Assembly: GCA_034002405.1 (NCBI GenBank) | Contig: JAVFAS010000014.1 | Span: 1-56,515 of the forward strand | Direction of reading: 5' to 3' | Source: SZUA-365 sp034002405 | Lineage (GTDB): Bacteria; Bacteroidota; Ignavibacteria; SZUA-365 | DNA length: 56,515 nt | Part shown: positions 9,453 to 17,103 of the stretch, in pieces | Layout: each line of letters opens with the position of its first letter | Position numbering within the stretch: the stretch's first letter is position 1 | Made by a program: the position numbers and the translations under genes | Notes under the pieces: generated by a model | Database searches by the model: none | What the model was told of the DNA's origin: nothing | What the model saw: the letters and a program-made list of their open reading frames with translations, nothing else

Positions 9453-9465
9453 ATCACACCTCCAA

Positions 9466-9734
9466 TTACATCGAACGCAGATCGGCCGGTACAATATCCC
9501 GGCCATCCACGAGAACTTGGTAGAATTTCGGATGAAAATCAAGCACGTTCGCCGCATCCTTGCCGGCGTAATCGAACACGTCGATCCAGCGCAGGTGACG
9601 GTGAATGTACACATACCGCATCACGAGTGCTTTGTCCGGCGACGGCCACGTCACGCGCAGTGTATCGCCCGACGAGTCACTGCGGTGATACCGCACGTGG
9701 TCGGGGATAGACGCAGGCACGATGCGCGCAGCGC
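9466..9734 (-). pseudogene. 5'-truncated copy of the conserved 104-residue island ORF
   Basis: Residues from ARIVPASIPDHVRYHRSD through DLRSM are preserved, but the first 17 or so codons are replaced at about 9731-9734 by the N-terminal coding region of cassette 3 on the other strand. The junction falls in a GCGC shared by both sequences. The complete version is at 14257-14571. Confidence 0.6.
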
Positions 9735-9735
9735 A

Positions 9736-11360
9736 ATGGGCGCAGCAGGCCCGGCGTCCATCGCCCAGGCGCTCATCCCGATCCTCGCACCAGGCGGCGG
9801 GAAGCAGCCAGCAGCAGGACCGGCTGCGCAGGCGCCGCCGCAGGCAACTGCGGCTGTCAGTGCGATGCCGCCGCGTCAGGCGATGCCAAGCCAAGCGGTG
9901 CCAAGCCAAGCGGTGCCGCCGGCGGTGGAGTACCCGCCCAGTCCCGTCGTCGCGGAGAGTACCGCCGTGCGCCCCCAATTCCCCGCCTACGGCGTCGGGA
10001 AATCCGCCTCCATGGCCGACCTGCTCAACATCGGCTTGCAGGAGGCGCAGGGAGGCGGTGGGGATCAGAAGGGGAAGGGGGGACGTCCACTGCCTTCTGT
10101 TTTGCCGTGGAGCAACGCGCGGATCCCTTCCAATTCAACTATTTTCAGCGAGCAATTACGCAATGGCCAGCAGATACAGCCGGTAGCATCGCCTGGTGCG
10201 GTGCGCGAGAGCACCATGACGAGGGATACAATCCCTGCAACCGAGTCCACTCGGGACCAGCGAGGGGTGACAGGCGGCGGGGTGCCGTCACGGATGCAAG
10301 AGGGGGTGCCTATGCCGAAAATTGTTGGATCCAACCTGCCCCCGTTTGATTATCCTCAACGGGAGTACCCGGATTACAACCCCGCCATCCACGCGCAAGC
10401 GGCAGAGCGCGCGTTGCGATCCGCCATCCAGGACCCGCAAGGACGAGGTCAGGTCGCACCGATCGACCAGATATACCAGTTCTACGGCGAAGATGCAACT
10501 CGCATCCTTGATGCGCTCGACAAGCTCGCGACAGTTAACGGCCCCGACGGCCGGCCCCTGGGTGGGACGATGAGCGCTGTTGATCTTACAAAGCCGGTGA
10601 AGTTTACGCATACTAAGGAGATGGACGATCGTGGGATGTATAACGCGGCTGACGGGACAGTCAAGATCCACACGTATTCAGCAATAAACCCAGGCGTCGC
10701 TTCGCGGCACACCCTCGGGCATGAGGTCCTCCACAGCATCAAGCCTTGGGCGGACTACAACTGGCCCGGCAACCCATACGAAGAACATTTAACATCACTG
10801 TCTACTCCGCACGATGACGTCGCGGAAAACGCATTCTCCAACAAACGCATTCTCAGGAAAAAACAGCGACTCCACACACCAGCGCAAGTGGCATCGTTGA
10901 CGCGGTAACGGGCGGCCCACTCTCCCTGGACACATTGGGCGACCCGACCTATCTGGTTGGAAGCGGGCTTACAGGTATGGGGTATTCTACGGTTGTCGAC
11001 GAACACCGGGTGCGCGCCGCCCAATTAGCGCGCGAGCGTGGCTACCATCCACTTATGGAAGCCATCAACGCCGGGCTTTTTGAGAACTTTGACCCTCGCA
11101 CATTCGATACCAAACGATTCCAAGATCTGTTCGAAAAAGGTATGGACGGGCTGTTGGGACCGAATAAGAAGGGCTCGGGAGAAACAAATCCCAACCAGCA
11201 AGATTGGTACGACGCAATGGAAAACGCATGGCAGCGAAAGCTCCCACAAAACAAACAGAAAGGCAATGAAATCTACCGTGAGTTGCTTCGAAAAATCTAC
11301 CTGAATTGGGCAGCAAATGCGGACCAGCCCCAACCAGGGCAGGTCAATGCTTTTGCATAA
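9736..11360 (+). pseudogene. Cassette 3: metallopeptidase-like protein lacking its start region, frameshifted
   Basis: Homology to cassettes 2 and 4 begins at MGAAGPASIAQALIP, about 30 residues inside their N-terminus. The leader module and ribosome binding site are absent. The PSQ-rich linker is followed by a domain clearly related to cassette 2 (PIDQIYQFYGEDATRILDAL; MSAVDLTKP) with LGHEVLHSIKPW as the HExxH motif. The frame closes at 10908 near a small duplicated patch (ACGCATTCTC twice at 10829-10853) and resumes in another frame by 10935. There DEHRVRAAQLARERGYHP provides the E-x12-G-x-H-P pattern, and IYLNWAANA and AFA the end. The tail overlaps the convergent small gene by 17 bp. It is probably silent. 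Confidence 0.6.
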
Positions 11361-11775
11361 ACGCGGACGAACCAAAATATAAATGGATCCTGTCTTCAAC
11401 ATACTGCTTAGTCACGTCTGCGGGCTGCATCTTTTCTGGTGGACCAGTCCTGGTGAAACAACTCATCATATCAGGCGGAAGATCCTTCTTCATCCGGGCT
11501 TGTGCTTCATTAATAAACCCGCTTTTGCACTTCGGGCAAACCCAGCAACTTCTGGATTTGAGGGAAACGCCACAATTCGGATAAGCGTCAATGAGCTCGG
11601 TATCGAACCACGTCGGGGACGCCATCATTGTAAAGGAGGCCCTTGTTGGGTCGCACGTTCCCTCCGTCATTTCTTCCCCGTGGATCGGACAGCGATGAAC
11701 CTCCGTCCCTTCGAAGAAGTACAGTCCCAGCGCGAGGGCAACAACCGCCACGAGAGCAACGAGGATCTTGTTCAT
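11344..11775 (-). CDS. Small membrane-anchored Cys-motif protein convergent with cassette 3
   Basis: A 143-residue protein with the same anchor as the cassette 2 partner (MNKILVALVAVVALALGLYF), followed by RCPIHGEEMTEG and later SCWVCPKCKSG. The RCPxH plus CPxC pattern matches the two proteins at 16379 and 17104 in this island, tying the cassette partners to that family. A zinc-binding role for Cys and His is likely. The start has the repeated GGAGGT-5 nt-ATG context. Its 3' end overlaps the convergent cassette gene by 17 bp, so the two cannot be separated by simple recombination between their tails. Confidence 0.65.
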   Translation of the reverse strand: MNKILVALVAVVALALGLYFFEGTEVHRCPIHGEEMTEGTCDPTRASFTMMASPTWFDTELIDAYPNCGVSLKSRSCWVCPKCKSGFINEAQARMKKDLPPDMMSCFTRTGPPEKMQPADVTKQYVEDRIHLYFGSSAFMQKH

Positions 11776-11788
11776 ATCACACCTCCAA

Positions 11789-11918
11789 TTACATCGAACG
11801 CAGATCGGCCGGTACAACATCCCGGCCATCCACGAGAACTTGGTAGTATTTCGGATGAAAGTCAAGCACGTTTGCCGCATCCTCGCCGGCGTAATCGAAC
11901 ACGTCGATCCAGCGCAGG
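11789..11918 (-). pseudogene. 3' fragment of the conserved 104-residue island ORF, second short copy
   Basis: It encodes the same terminal 42 or so residues as 6756-6884, ending FRSM-type with stop TAA instead of TGA. It breaks into module X at about 11918. Together with the neighbouring lipoprotein start and module X it forms a direct repeat of roughly 560 bp with 6743-7296. Confidence 0.55.
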
Positions 11919-12141
11919 CGGCATCGCGAATCCCGCCGCAGAGGCCCGGCGCGCAGCAGGTCATGGACGTCTCGATGGTGGCCGGCAATTATCCGGGAGG
12001 TATGTGATGGCCGCCGCTTCGCAACTCCCGGTCAACAAGGTGATGGCTGCACCGGGTGGGAAGAATTTTACTCGAACACTTGGGCCGCACCTGGTCGAGT
12101 GCGGATCAGAAACGCGGGCGTGCGCCGGCAGAAGGTAGGGC
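11918..12141 (+). repeat. Module X, copy 2, before cassette 4
   Basis: Nearly identical to 6885-7108. It carries the same frame ending YPGGM, the same short ORF and the same start context for the cassette gene. Identity runs on into cassette 4 to about 12325. Confidence 0.6.
12007..12138 (+). CDS. Short ORF (43 aa) upstream of cassette 4
   Basis: Same sequence and same GGGAGGT ribosome binding site as the ORF at 6974-7105. Its stop lies 3 bp before the cassette 4 start. Conservation between copies may simply reflect recent duplication. Confidence 0.35.
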   Translation: MAAASQLPVNKVMAAPGGKNFTRTLGPHLVECGSETRACAGRR

Positions 12142-13797
12142 GTGACGATGGCGATCAATCCTCAAACCAGTCAGATGCTCCAACAGCTTTTCTCGCAGCT
12201 GGCCGCGGGCGTCCCCGGCGCAATGGGTGCAGCGGGCCCGGCGTCCATCGCCCAGGCGCTCATCCCGATCCTCGCACCAGGCGGCGGGAAGCAACCGGCA
12301 GCAGGACCGGCCGCGCAAACGCCGCAGGCACAGGCGCCGCAGGTAAGCGCGGCTGTCAGCGCGATGCCGCCGCGCCAGGCGATGCCAAGCCAAGCGGTGC
12401 CAAGCCAAGCGATGCCGCCGGCGGTGGAGTACCCGCCCAGTCCCGTCGTCGCGGAGAGTGCCGCCGCGCGTCCTCAATTCCCCGCCTACGGCGTCGGGAA
12501 ATCCGCGTCCATGGCCGACCTGCTCAACATCGGCTTGCAGGCGGCACAGGGAGGCGGTGGGGATCAGAAGGGGAAGAAGAAAGGTGGACCGGTGAATATC
12601 CCTTTTGGTATGACTCCAAATGAGTACATCGGCACTGCAAGAAATCTTGGTATCGCGATTCCCGGCGTGCGTCCATGGGAAGGATTTCGCGCCAGCGATA
12701 ATCCAGATCTGGCTGGACCTCCGTTAGTTTCAGCGCACTTCGACCCAATTCCTGAACGTGTGACGAATTTTGAGAATCCGAATTTCCGTCTGAATAATAA
12801 AGTTGATCCAGATGTTGTCGGAACCGTCATCAATACGCTCTATCAAGACGGCAAGGGCACGATGCGCAGCGATCTGAAGAAAATGTTTGCGCAAGTCCAA
12901 ACCGGCAATCTTGGTACGGCATCGAAGCAGGCAGCGTACATGCAGGAAGCCGGAATGATGGCGCCCGGCCGATACGGCCGGACAAGCGGCTCGTATGCAG
13001 ATCTTATGGTAAATCGATATGGGAAACCGAATGCTCAGCGCCTCGTTGACATGCTCCGGAATCTGTACCGGGAAAATGCCGGTGGGGCGATGGCGGAAAT
13101 GGATATTGCATCACCGATCTCGATTCAAGGCAGTTTGCATTCGGATAACGGCGTTTTGGGATGGGTAGATCCGCTGAATCCCGATGTCGCGAACCTCCCG
13201 TTCAATCGCATAATGCACTCGAAAGAGGGTAGCCCTGGCACAAAAACCGAGGAGACGGCAAAGCTTCGCCGGGCCTTACCTGAAGAAATGGGACATGTTC
13301 TCGGTCTACGCGCACTCGCAAACCCCGAGAATCCAACAACACGGTTTCAAAGACGTGGCGCAGGCACAGGCGCGTTCTTACCAATACTCAACCGTGACTC
13401 CGAAAGTGAGATCTTGCGAAGTGATCGTCCGGTGACCTTCATCTGGCCGGATGGCATCATGGAAGACAAACTGGGGCAGCCTGACCTGTATAACGCGAAT
13501 TTGGAAGAAATGCGGGCCAAGTGGGTTGACCAGGCGCAAGTATATGGGGTGCATCCGTTATTGCACCCGAAGGGCGTCGAGGCGGGGATCGATGCGATGA
13601 TTCAGAGAATGGGCTCTGACAAAAAGTTGGCTCCGGACATGGAGAATTATATGCGCCTGTACGATGCAGCCTCGCCCGAGAAACGGAAAAGCTTGAAGAG
13701 CATTTTGAAGGTCATTTTTACGAATTGGGCCGAGGCAAAACCGCAGCCAGACATGTTCGGAATATCGCTACCCAATGACGCGGGAGGCACAGCATGA
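12142..13797 (+). CDS. Cassette 4: intact metallopeptidase-like protein with shared N-terminus
   Basis: This 551-residue protein is the only unbroken cassette product. Residues 1-145 are the shared module: MTMAINPQTSQMLQQLFSQL, a small-residue region (GAMGAAGPASIAQALIPILA), a Pro/Gln/Ala linker with PSQ repeats, then ASMADLLNIG and GGGGDQKG. The rest is unique but follows the family plan. RALPEEMGHVLGL replaces the HExxH of the other cassettes (first His is Glu), and LEEMRAKWVDQAQVYGVHP fits E-x12-G-x-H-P. The end is VIFTNWAEAK and GGTA. There is no classical signal peptide. Active-site loss is possible. It converges on the small lipoprotein gene at 13806, 8 bp away. Exported effector, virion protein and enzyme are all possible; none is shown. 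Confidence 0.65.
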   Translation: MTMAINPQTSQMLQQLFSQLAAGVPGAMGAAGPASIAQALIPILAPGGGKQPAAGPAAQTPQAQAPQVSAAVSAMPPRQAMPSQAVPSQAMPPAVEYPPSPVVAESAAARPQFPAYGVGKSASMADLLNIGLQAAQGGGGDQKGKKKGGPVNIPFGMTPNEYIGTARNLGIAIPGVRPWEGFRASDNPDLAGPPLVSAHFDPIPERVTNFENPNFRLNNKVDPDVVGTVINTLYQDGKGTMRSDLKKMFAQVQTGNLGTASKQAAYMQEAGMMAPGRYGRTSGSYADLMVNRYGKPNAQRLVDMLRNLYRENAGGAMAEMDIASPISIQGSLHSDNGVLGWVDPLNPDVANLPFNRIMHSKEGSPGTKTEETAKLRRALPEEMGHVLGLRALANPENPTTRFQRRGAGTGAFLPILNRDSESEILRSDRPVTFIWPDGIMEDKLGQPDLYNANLEEMRAKWVDQAQVYGVHPLLHPKGVEAGIDAMIQRMGSDKKLAPDMENYMRLYDAASPEKRKSLKSILKVIFTNWAEAKPQPDMFGISLPNDAGGTA

Positions 13798-13805
13798 AAC
13801 TTGCT

Positions 13806-14243
13806 TTACTGAAATACTTCGACGGGCGCATGCTTCCGATGCCGTTCGACGTAGCGTTCGACCGCGACCGGATTATCCGCCGTCATGTAACCGCTGATGG
13901 CCTTTCTGATTTCGTCCATGGAGTGCAGAGTAGGAGCGTCGGGATCGATTATATCACCGATCGTGGTGTTGTCCATACTCCCGAAGTAGCTATGCTCGTT
14001 TCCGCATTCCCAACAGAATGCACTCCAACTCGGTCCTATTTTGTGCTCGGTGAACAAGACAGCCAGTGCGCTGCAGCGTCGACAAGTCCCGACAGAAGCA
14101 ACCACGGAAGTATCCTTGGATGCTGCGGCCCAATCGATCATGCCTGCGATGTCCGCATCGGTGAGGTCGGCGTCTGGGGTCCGCTTCTCTCCGCATGCAA
14201 CAATCAGCATTGCGGTCATGAGCAGAAAAAACAGTTTGTTCAT
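13806..14243 (-). CDS. Small Cys-motif lipoprotein convergent with cassette 4
   Basis: A 145-residue predicted lipoprotein (MNKLFFLLMTAMLIVACGEK, lipobox IVAC). The mature part aligns with the cassette 2 partner, with Cys pairs CRRCSALAVLF and CWECGNEHSY in place of CQSC and CLNC. The ATG at 14243 follows GGAGGT by 5 nt. It lies directly downstream of the complete 104-residue ORF (13-bp gap) and converges on the only intact cassette. An anchored, zinc-ribbon-like partner or inhibitor of the peptidase-like protein is the working hypothesis. Confidence 0.65.
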   Translation of the reverse strand: MNKLFFLLMTAMLIVACGEKRTPDADLTDADIAGMIDWAAASKDTSVVASVGTCRRCSALAVLFTEHKIGPSWSAFCWECGNEHSYFGSMDNTTIGDIIDPDAPTLHSMDEIRKAISGYMTADNPVAVERYVERHRKHAPVEVFQ

Positions 14244-14256
14244 TTCACACCTCCAA

Positions 14257-14571
14257 TCACATCGAGCGAAAAGTGTCCGGTACATCAATCCGGCCATCTA
14301 CGAGAACTTGGTAGAATTTCGGATGAAAGTCAAGCACGTTGCCCGCGTCCTCGCCGGCGTAATCGAACACGTCGATCCAGCGCAGGCGGCGATGAACGTA
14401 CACGTACCGCATCACGAGTGCTTTGTCCGGCGATGGCCATGTCACGCGCAGCGTATCGCCCGACCAGTCACTGCGGTGATACCGCACGTGGTCGGGAATG
14501 GACGCAGGCACGATGCGCGCAGCGCCCAAATCGCCGATGTCGCTGTTGATCGATGTCCCGGCAGAATGCAC
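14257..14571 (-). CDS. Conserved 104-residue island protein, unknown function
   Basis: The frame gives MHSAGTSINSDIGDLGAARI, then GDTLRVTWPSPDKALVMRYVY and IDVFDYAGEDAGNVLDFHP. Truncated copies of its 3' part precede the small-protein genes at 6512, 8997 and 11344, always in the same orientation and spacing. In one of them (9466-9734) the protein sequence is well kept while bases vary, supporting this frame. It has no signal peptide, membrane segment or motif I recognise. Its operon partner is the lipoprotein gene 13 bp downstream. The exact start is uncertain because no strong ribosome binding site is visible. Confidence 0.5.
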   Translation of the reverse strand: MHSAGTSINSDIGDLGAARIVPASIPDHVRYHRSDWSGDTLRVTWPSPDKALVMRYVYVHRRLRWIDVFDYAGEDAGNVLDFHPKFYQVLVDGRIDVPDTFRSM

Positions 14572-14572
14572 T

Positions 14573-14640
14573 CGAATCGGTGGCCGGAAATGATCGGAAT
14601 ACGTGGCCGAAATCGATTGGAATGCGTGGCCGGATTAATC
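14573..14640. repeat. Three imperfect 22-23 bp repeats, IS21-family-end-like
   Basis: Three tandem units share GGAATnnGTGGCCGGA-type cores (14573-14595, 14596-14618, 14619-14640). Multiple TGGCCGG/TCGGAAT repeats are typical of the ends of many IS21-family elements. No istA or istB gene is nearby, so this would be an orphan end left by a deletion. It sits exactly where the cassette array stops. Confidence 0.45.
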
Positions 14641-14652
14641 AGTATATACAAA

Positions 14653-14682
14653 TCGCCCGCCTCGATTTACCGAGGCGGGCGA
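14653..14682 (-). terminator. Rho-independent-type terminator after the GldM-like gene
   Basis: A perfect 12-bp GC-rich stem (TCGCCCGCCTCG with CGAGGCGGGCGA) and a 6-nt loop lie just past the stop at 14691 on the minus strand, followed by TTTG. Confidence 0.75.
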
Positions 14683-14690
14683 AATCAAGT

Positions 14691-16298
14691 TTACTCGGGG
14701 ATGAGCACAATGTTGTAGCTCTCGTTGACTATTCCATAGCGCACGGAGATCACGGCTTCGGTTCCGTCGCTCGAGACTTTCCCCTTGAGGAAAAACTTCA
14801 CCACGGTACCGAGCTCCCGTCCGGTGTTCGGATCGACGCGCGGCATGACCGTTACCTCGTCGAGAAGATCGCGACCGTCGTGATCCTCGACGGTGACGCG
14901 AATATCCTTCGCGTCGATGTTCGCGATGTTCTCGCTCGTGCAGCGGCCGCATCGCGCAGCGACGAACTGGAACACGTTGTTAATTGGATATTCACCGCCG
15001 TTCGCAAAAGATGCCGAACCCAATCGCTCGCTAGGCGAGGTGACACCGTACATCCATGTGCTTGAAACGAGTGTTTCTCCGGTAGCCACCATATATGGCT
15101 TGCCTTTGTACGTCGCGATGATGGAGAAGGATTTCCCCGTGGCATCGGCAGGTATGGGGATTGCAGCGGAAGAGAAATTGCCGGATGCGAGAACAACGTC
15201 TTCGAGCTTCGCTGTCCATTCGTAACTGCCGGCATCCTCGAGGCCATCGACGGCGAGGTCCATCGAGAAAATTTCGCCTGCGAAGGCGCCGGCGGGTTTC
15301 GATTTCAGCAGCACAGGCTTGCGTACATCCACGGTGAAAGTGGTAGGACGGGAAACACTTTTCACTCCGGCTTGGCGATGATCACGTGCATCGACAGTAA
15401 TGATCTGTTTACCCGCTTGATGAAACGTCGCGGACCATGCCCACTTCCCATCAGTCGCGGCACCATCGCACCAAGGATTGGCTGGATTGTTTGGAGAAAG
15501 CACGGAACCGAATGAAGCATTGATCGTGGCGACCTTATCGGGAGTCGTGCCGCGGACTTTCACCTCGTTGAACGTCGCGTATCCCACGGCGGTGATAATG
15601 GGGTCCACCTGCAACTGAAGGGGATCGAGTTCATCGGCCTGCACCGCGACGTACAGCGTATCCGAACGTAGATTCTCGCTTCTGGAGATGAATGCCTCCA
15701 ATGGTGTTCCGCGCAGAAGAGGATCGGAATCAATCGCATTCTGAATTTCGTGGCGCTGAAAATGCAGCGGGCCTAACTTGATCGTGTCCGAATCGACGGC
15801 CGTGGCGAACGTTGCAATGCGATCCGTTCCTGCCTGTACGATCAGTGCATAGTTGCCGGCGATGGACGGCGCTTTCCATGGGAAGCTGTACAGGTGGTCA
15901 CTTGCATTCAGGGTAGAGTCGGACTTCCGGGTGACAACAGAATCCAGAATCTCCTCGGGATACGACAGAGTATCGATGATCTTGTCTCCGTTCATGACGA
16001 GTACGAGCGGTGGAGTCGTAACGTTGTCATTGTCGCCGAGACCCTTCACTCCGATCGTATGCCAGCGTACTTCACCGACACCCATTTCCGAGACCCCCGC
16101 AGCCGAGACCGTGGGGAGGTTTTTCAGAAGTTCAAGGATGATTTTGTGGTTTTTCTCCTCGAGATTTCGTTGCTCCATGAGCAAGGATGCCTCGGCATCG
16201 TCGCGTTCCACGATGATGATCAGGAGTTCACAGATGACAGCGAGGTAGAGAAAGAAGTACACCTGGTACTTCCGGTAGTGATTGATGACTTCAGACAT
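14691..16298 (-). CDS. Inner-membrane-anchored periplasmic beta-domain protein, GldM/PorM-like architecture
   Basis: A 535-residue protein starting MSEVINHYRKYQVYFFLYLA. AGGAGG (16305-16310) lies 6 nt before the ATG, so the longer frame upstream is not used. A short cytoplasmic N-terminus, one membrane helix (about residues 13-30) and a charged, probably coiled-coil stretch (LLMEQRNLEEKNHKIILELL) are followed by several beta-rich domains, including RKPVLLKSKPAGAFAGEIF. A late RCGRCTSENIA contains a Cys-x2-Cys. This plan resembles the type IX secretion/gliding motor protein GldM, but sequence similarity is not obvious to me. It lies in the element downstream of two Cys-motif membrane proteins transcribed the same way and ends at a strong terminator. 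Confidence 0.5.
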   Translation of the reverse strand: MSEVINHYRKYQVYFFLYLAVICELLIIIVERDDAEASLLMEQRNLEEKNHKIILELLKNLPTVSAAGVSEMGVGEVRWHTIGVKGLGDNDNVTTPPLVLVMNGDKIIDTLSYPEEILDSVVTRKSDSTLNASDHLYSFPWKAPSIAGNYALIVQAGTDRIATFATAVDSDTIKLGPLHFQRHEIQNAIDSDPLLRGTPLEAFISRSENLRSDTLYVAVQADELDPLQLQVDPIITAVGYATFNEVKVRGTTPDKVATINASFGSVLSPNNPANPWCDGAATDGKWAWSATFHQAGKQIITVDARDHRQAGVKSVSRPTTFTVDVRKPVLLKSKPAGAFAGEIFSMDLAVDGLEDAGSYEWTAKLEDVVLASGNFSSAAIPIPADATGKSFSIIATYKGKPYMVATGETLVSSTWMYGVTSPSERLGSASFANGGEYPINNVFQFVAARCGRCTSENIANIDAKDIRVTVEDHDGRDLLDEVTVMPRVDPNTGRELGTVVKFFLKGKVSSDGTEAVISVRYGIVNESYNIVLIPE

Positions 16299-16378
16299 GA
16301 TGATCCTCCTGTGGCGCGCATGCGAAGCTGCGCGCAATGACTGATGTGACCGCTCCGCCGGACTCGTTGTTTCTTGAA

Positions 16379-16996
16379 TCAAAGTCGGCTGCCCTGTACT
16401 GGGCCATCAGTGTTGTTGCTGCCACCACCGTGGTTCTCCTGATCGTCATCATCACCGGGACCGTCAGGATCGATATACATGCGAAATTCCGGAACTCGCC
16501 AGACGGTGTCGAGGACGAGGTAATTTCCGGATCGTACTTCCCTGAGGATGATGGCGATGTCCTGGCAATCCGGACAGACGAGGGTGCCGACATACGCCGG
16601 TTGCGGAGTGTAATCAAGCGAGTCTTCATTGAATCGACCGGGATACGGCAGATCCCTTTCGTCCGGTAGGGAGTTGAGATAGTCGCGGCTGATTGCTATT
16701 CCCCTGGGATTGCGGAAGGTGAAACGTAGAAATCCTTCGCCGTCCGGTTGCGTTGTGTCTTGAGCCGATGCTCTACCTTCATACAGTTGCTGCCACGGAT
16801 GCATTGGACAACGTGAGACATCTCTACCAAGCCTGTCGCGTTCAGCCATGTCACTCACGAGATGTCGAATATGCATGTCGGCCGCAGTGACGGCATCCCA
16901 TGCCAGATAGACATGCAGCAGTATCAGGTAGGTGCAGATGATCAAAAGCGTGACGAGTTTCAAGAAGGCGACCCCTTCGTTTCCGCGCTGCTCCAT
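16379..16996 (-). CDS. Membrane-anchored RCPxH/CxxC protein
   Basis: A 205-residue protein with an N-terminal helix (FLKLVTLLIICTYLILLHVY), then SRCPMHPWQQLYEG and LVCPDCQDIAIIL. It shares DLPYPGRFNEDSLD with ELPYPGIFYPDTLL of the gene at 17104, so these two are paralogues. RCPxH and CxxC also occur in the cassette 3 partner. The Cys and His residues suggest a bound zinc. AGGAGG (17005-17010) precedes the ATG at 16996 by 8 nt. The acidic, Gly/Asn-rich C-terminus (DGPGDDDDQEN) is probably disordered. Middle gene of a leftward three-gene block. Confidence 0.6.
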   Translation of the reverse strand: MEQRGNEGVAFLKLVTLLIICTYLILLHVYLAWDAVTAADMHIRHLVSDMAERDRLGRDVSRCPMHPWQQLYEGRASAQDTTQPDGEGFLRFTFRNPRGIAISRDYLNSLPDERDLPYPGRFNEDSLDYTPQPAYVGTLVCPDCQDIAIILREVRSGNYLVLDTVWRVPEFRMYIDPDGPGDDDDQENHGGGSNNTDGPVQGSRL

Positions 16997-17103
16997 GACG
17001 AACTCCTCCTTGGCTGTGGACCAGATCTGCACATGCCTCTGGGATGTGCGCTATGAATTGTCTCTGGAAGGGATCGAGTCCCCTCCGACGCAATGAATCG
17101 ATA

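Noticed and set aside
9295..9730. N-terminal extension of cassette 3 to 9295
   Set aside because: That stretch is antisense to the small partner gene and the 104-residue ORF copy; homology with other cassettes begins only at 9736.
5129..13797. Phage tail or pilot proteins as the definite identity of the cassettes
   Set aside because: A virion role is possible given the phage-like replication gene, but no capsid, tail or pilot motif is visible, so it is kept only as an alternative.
14553..15065. Rightward ORFs opposite the GldM-like gene
   Set aside because: They are antisense to a gene with a strong ribosome binding site and terminator and have no protein features.
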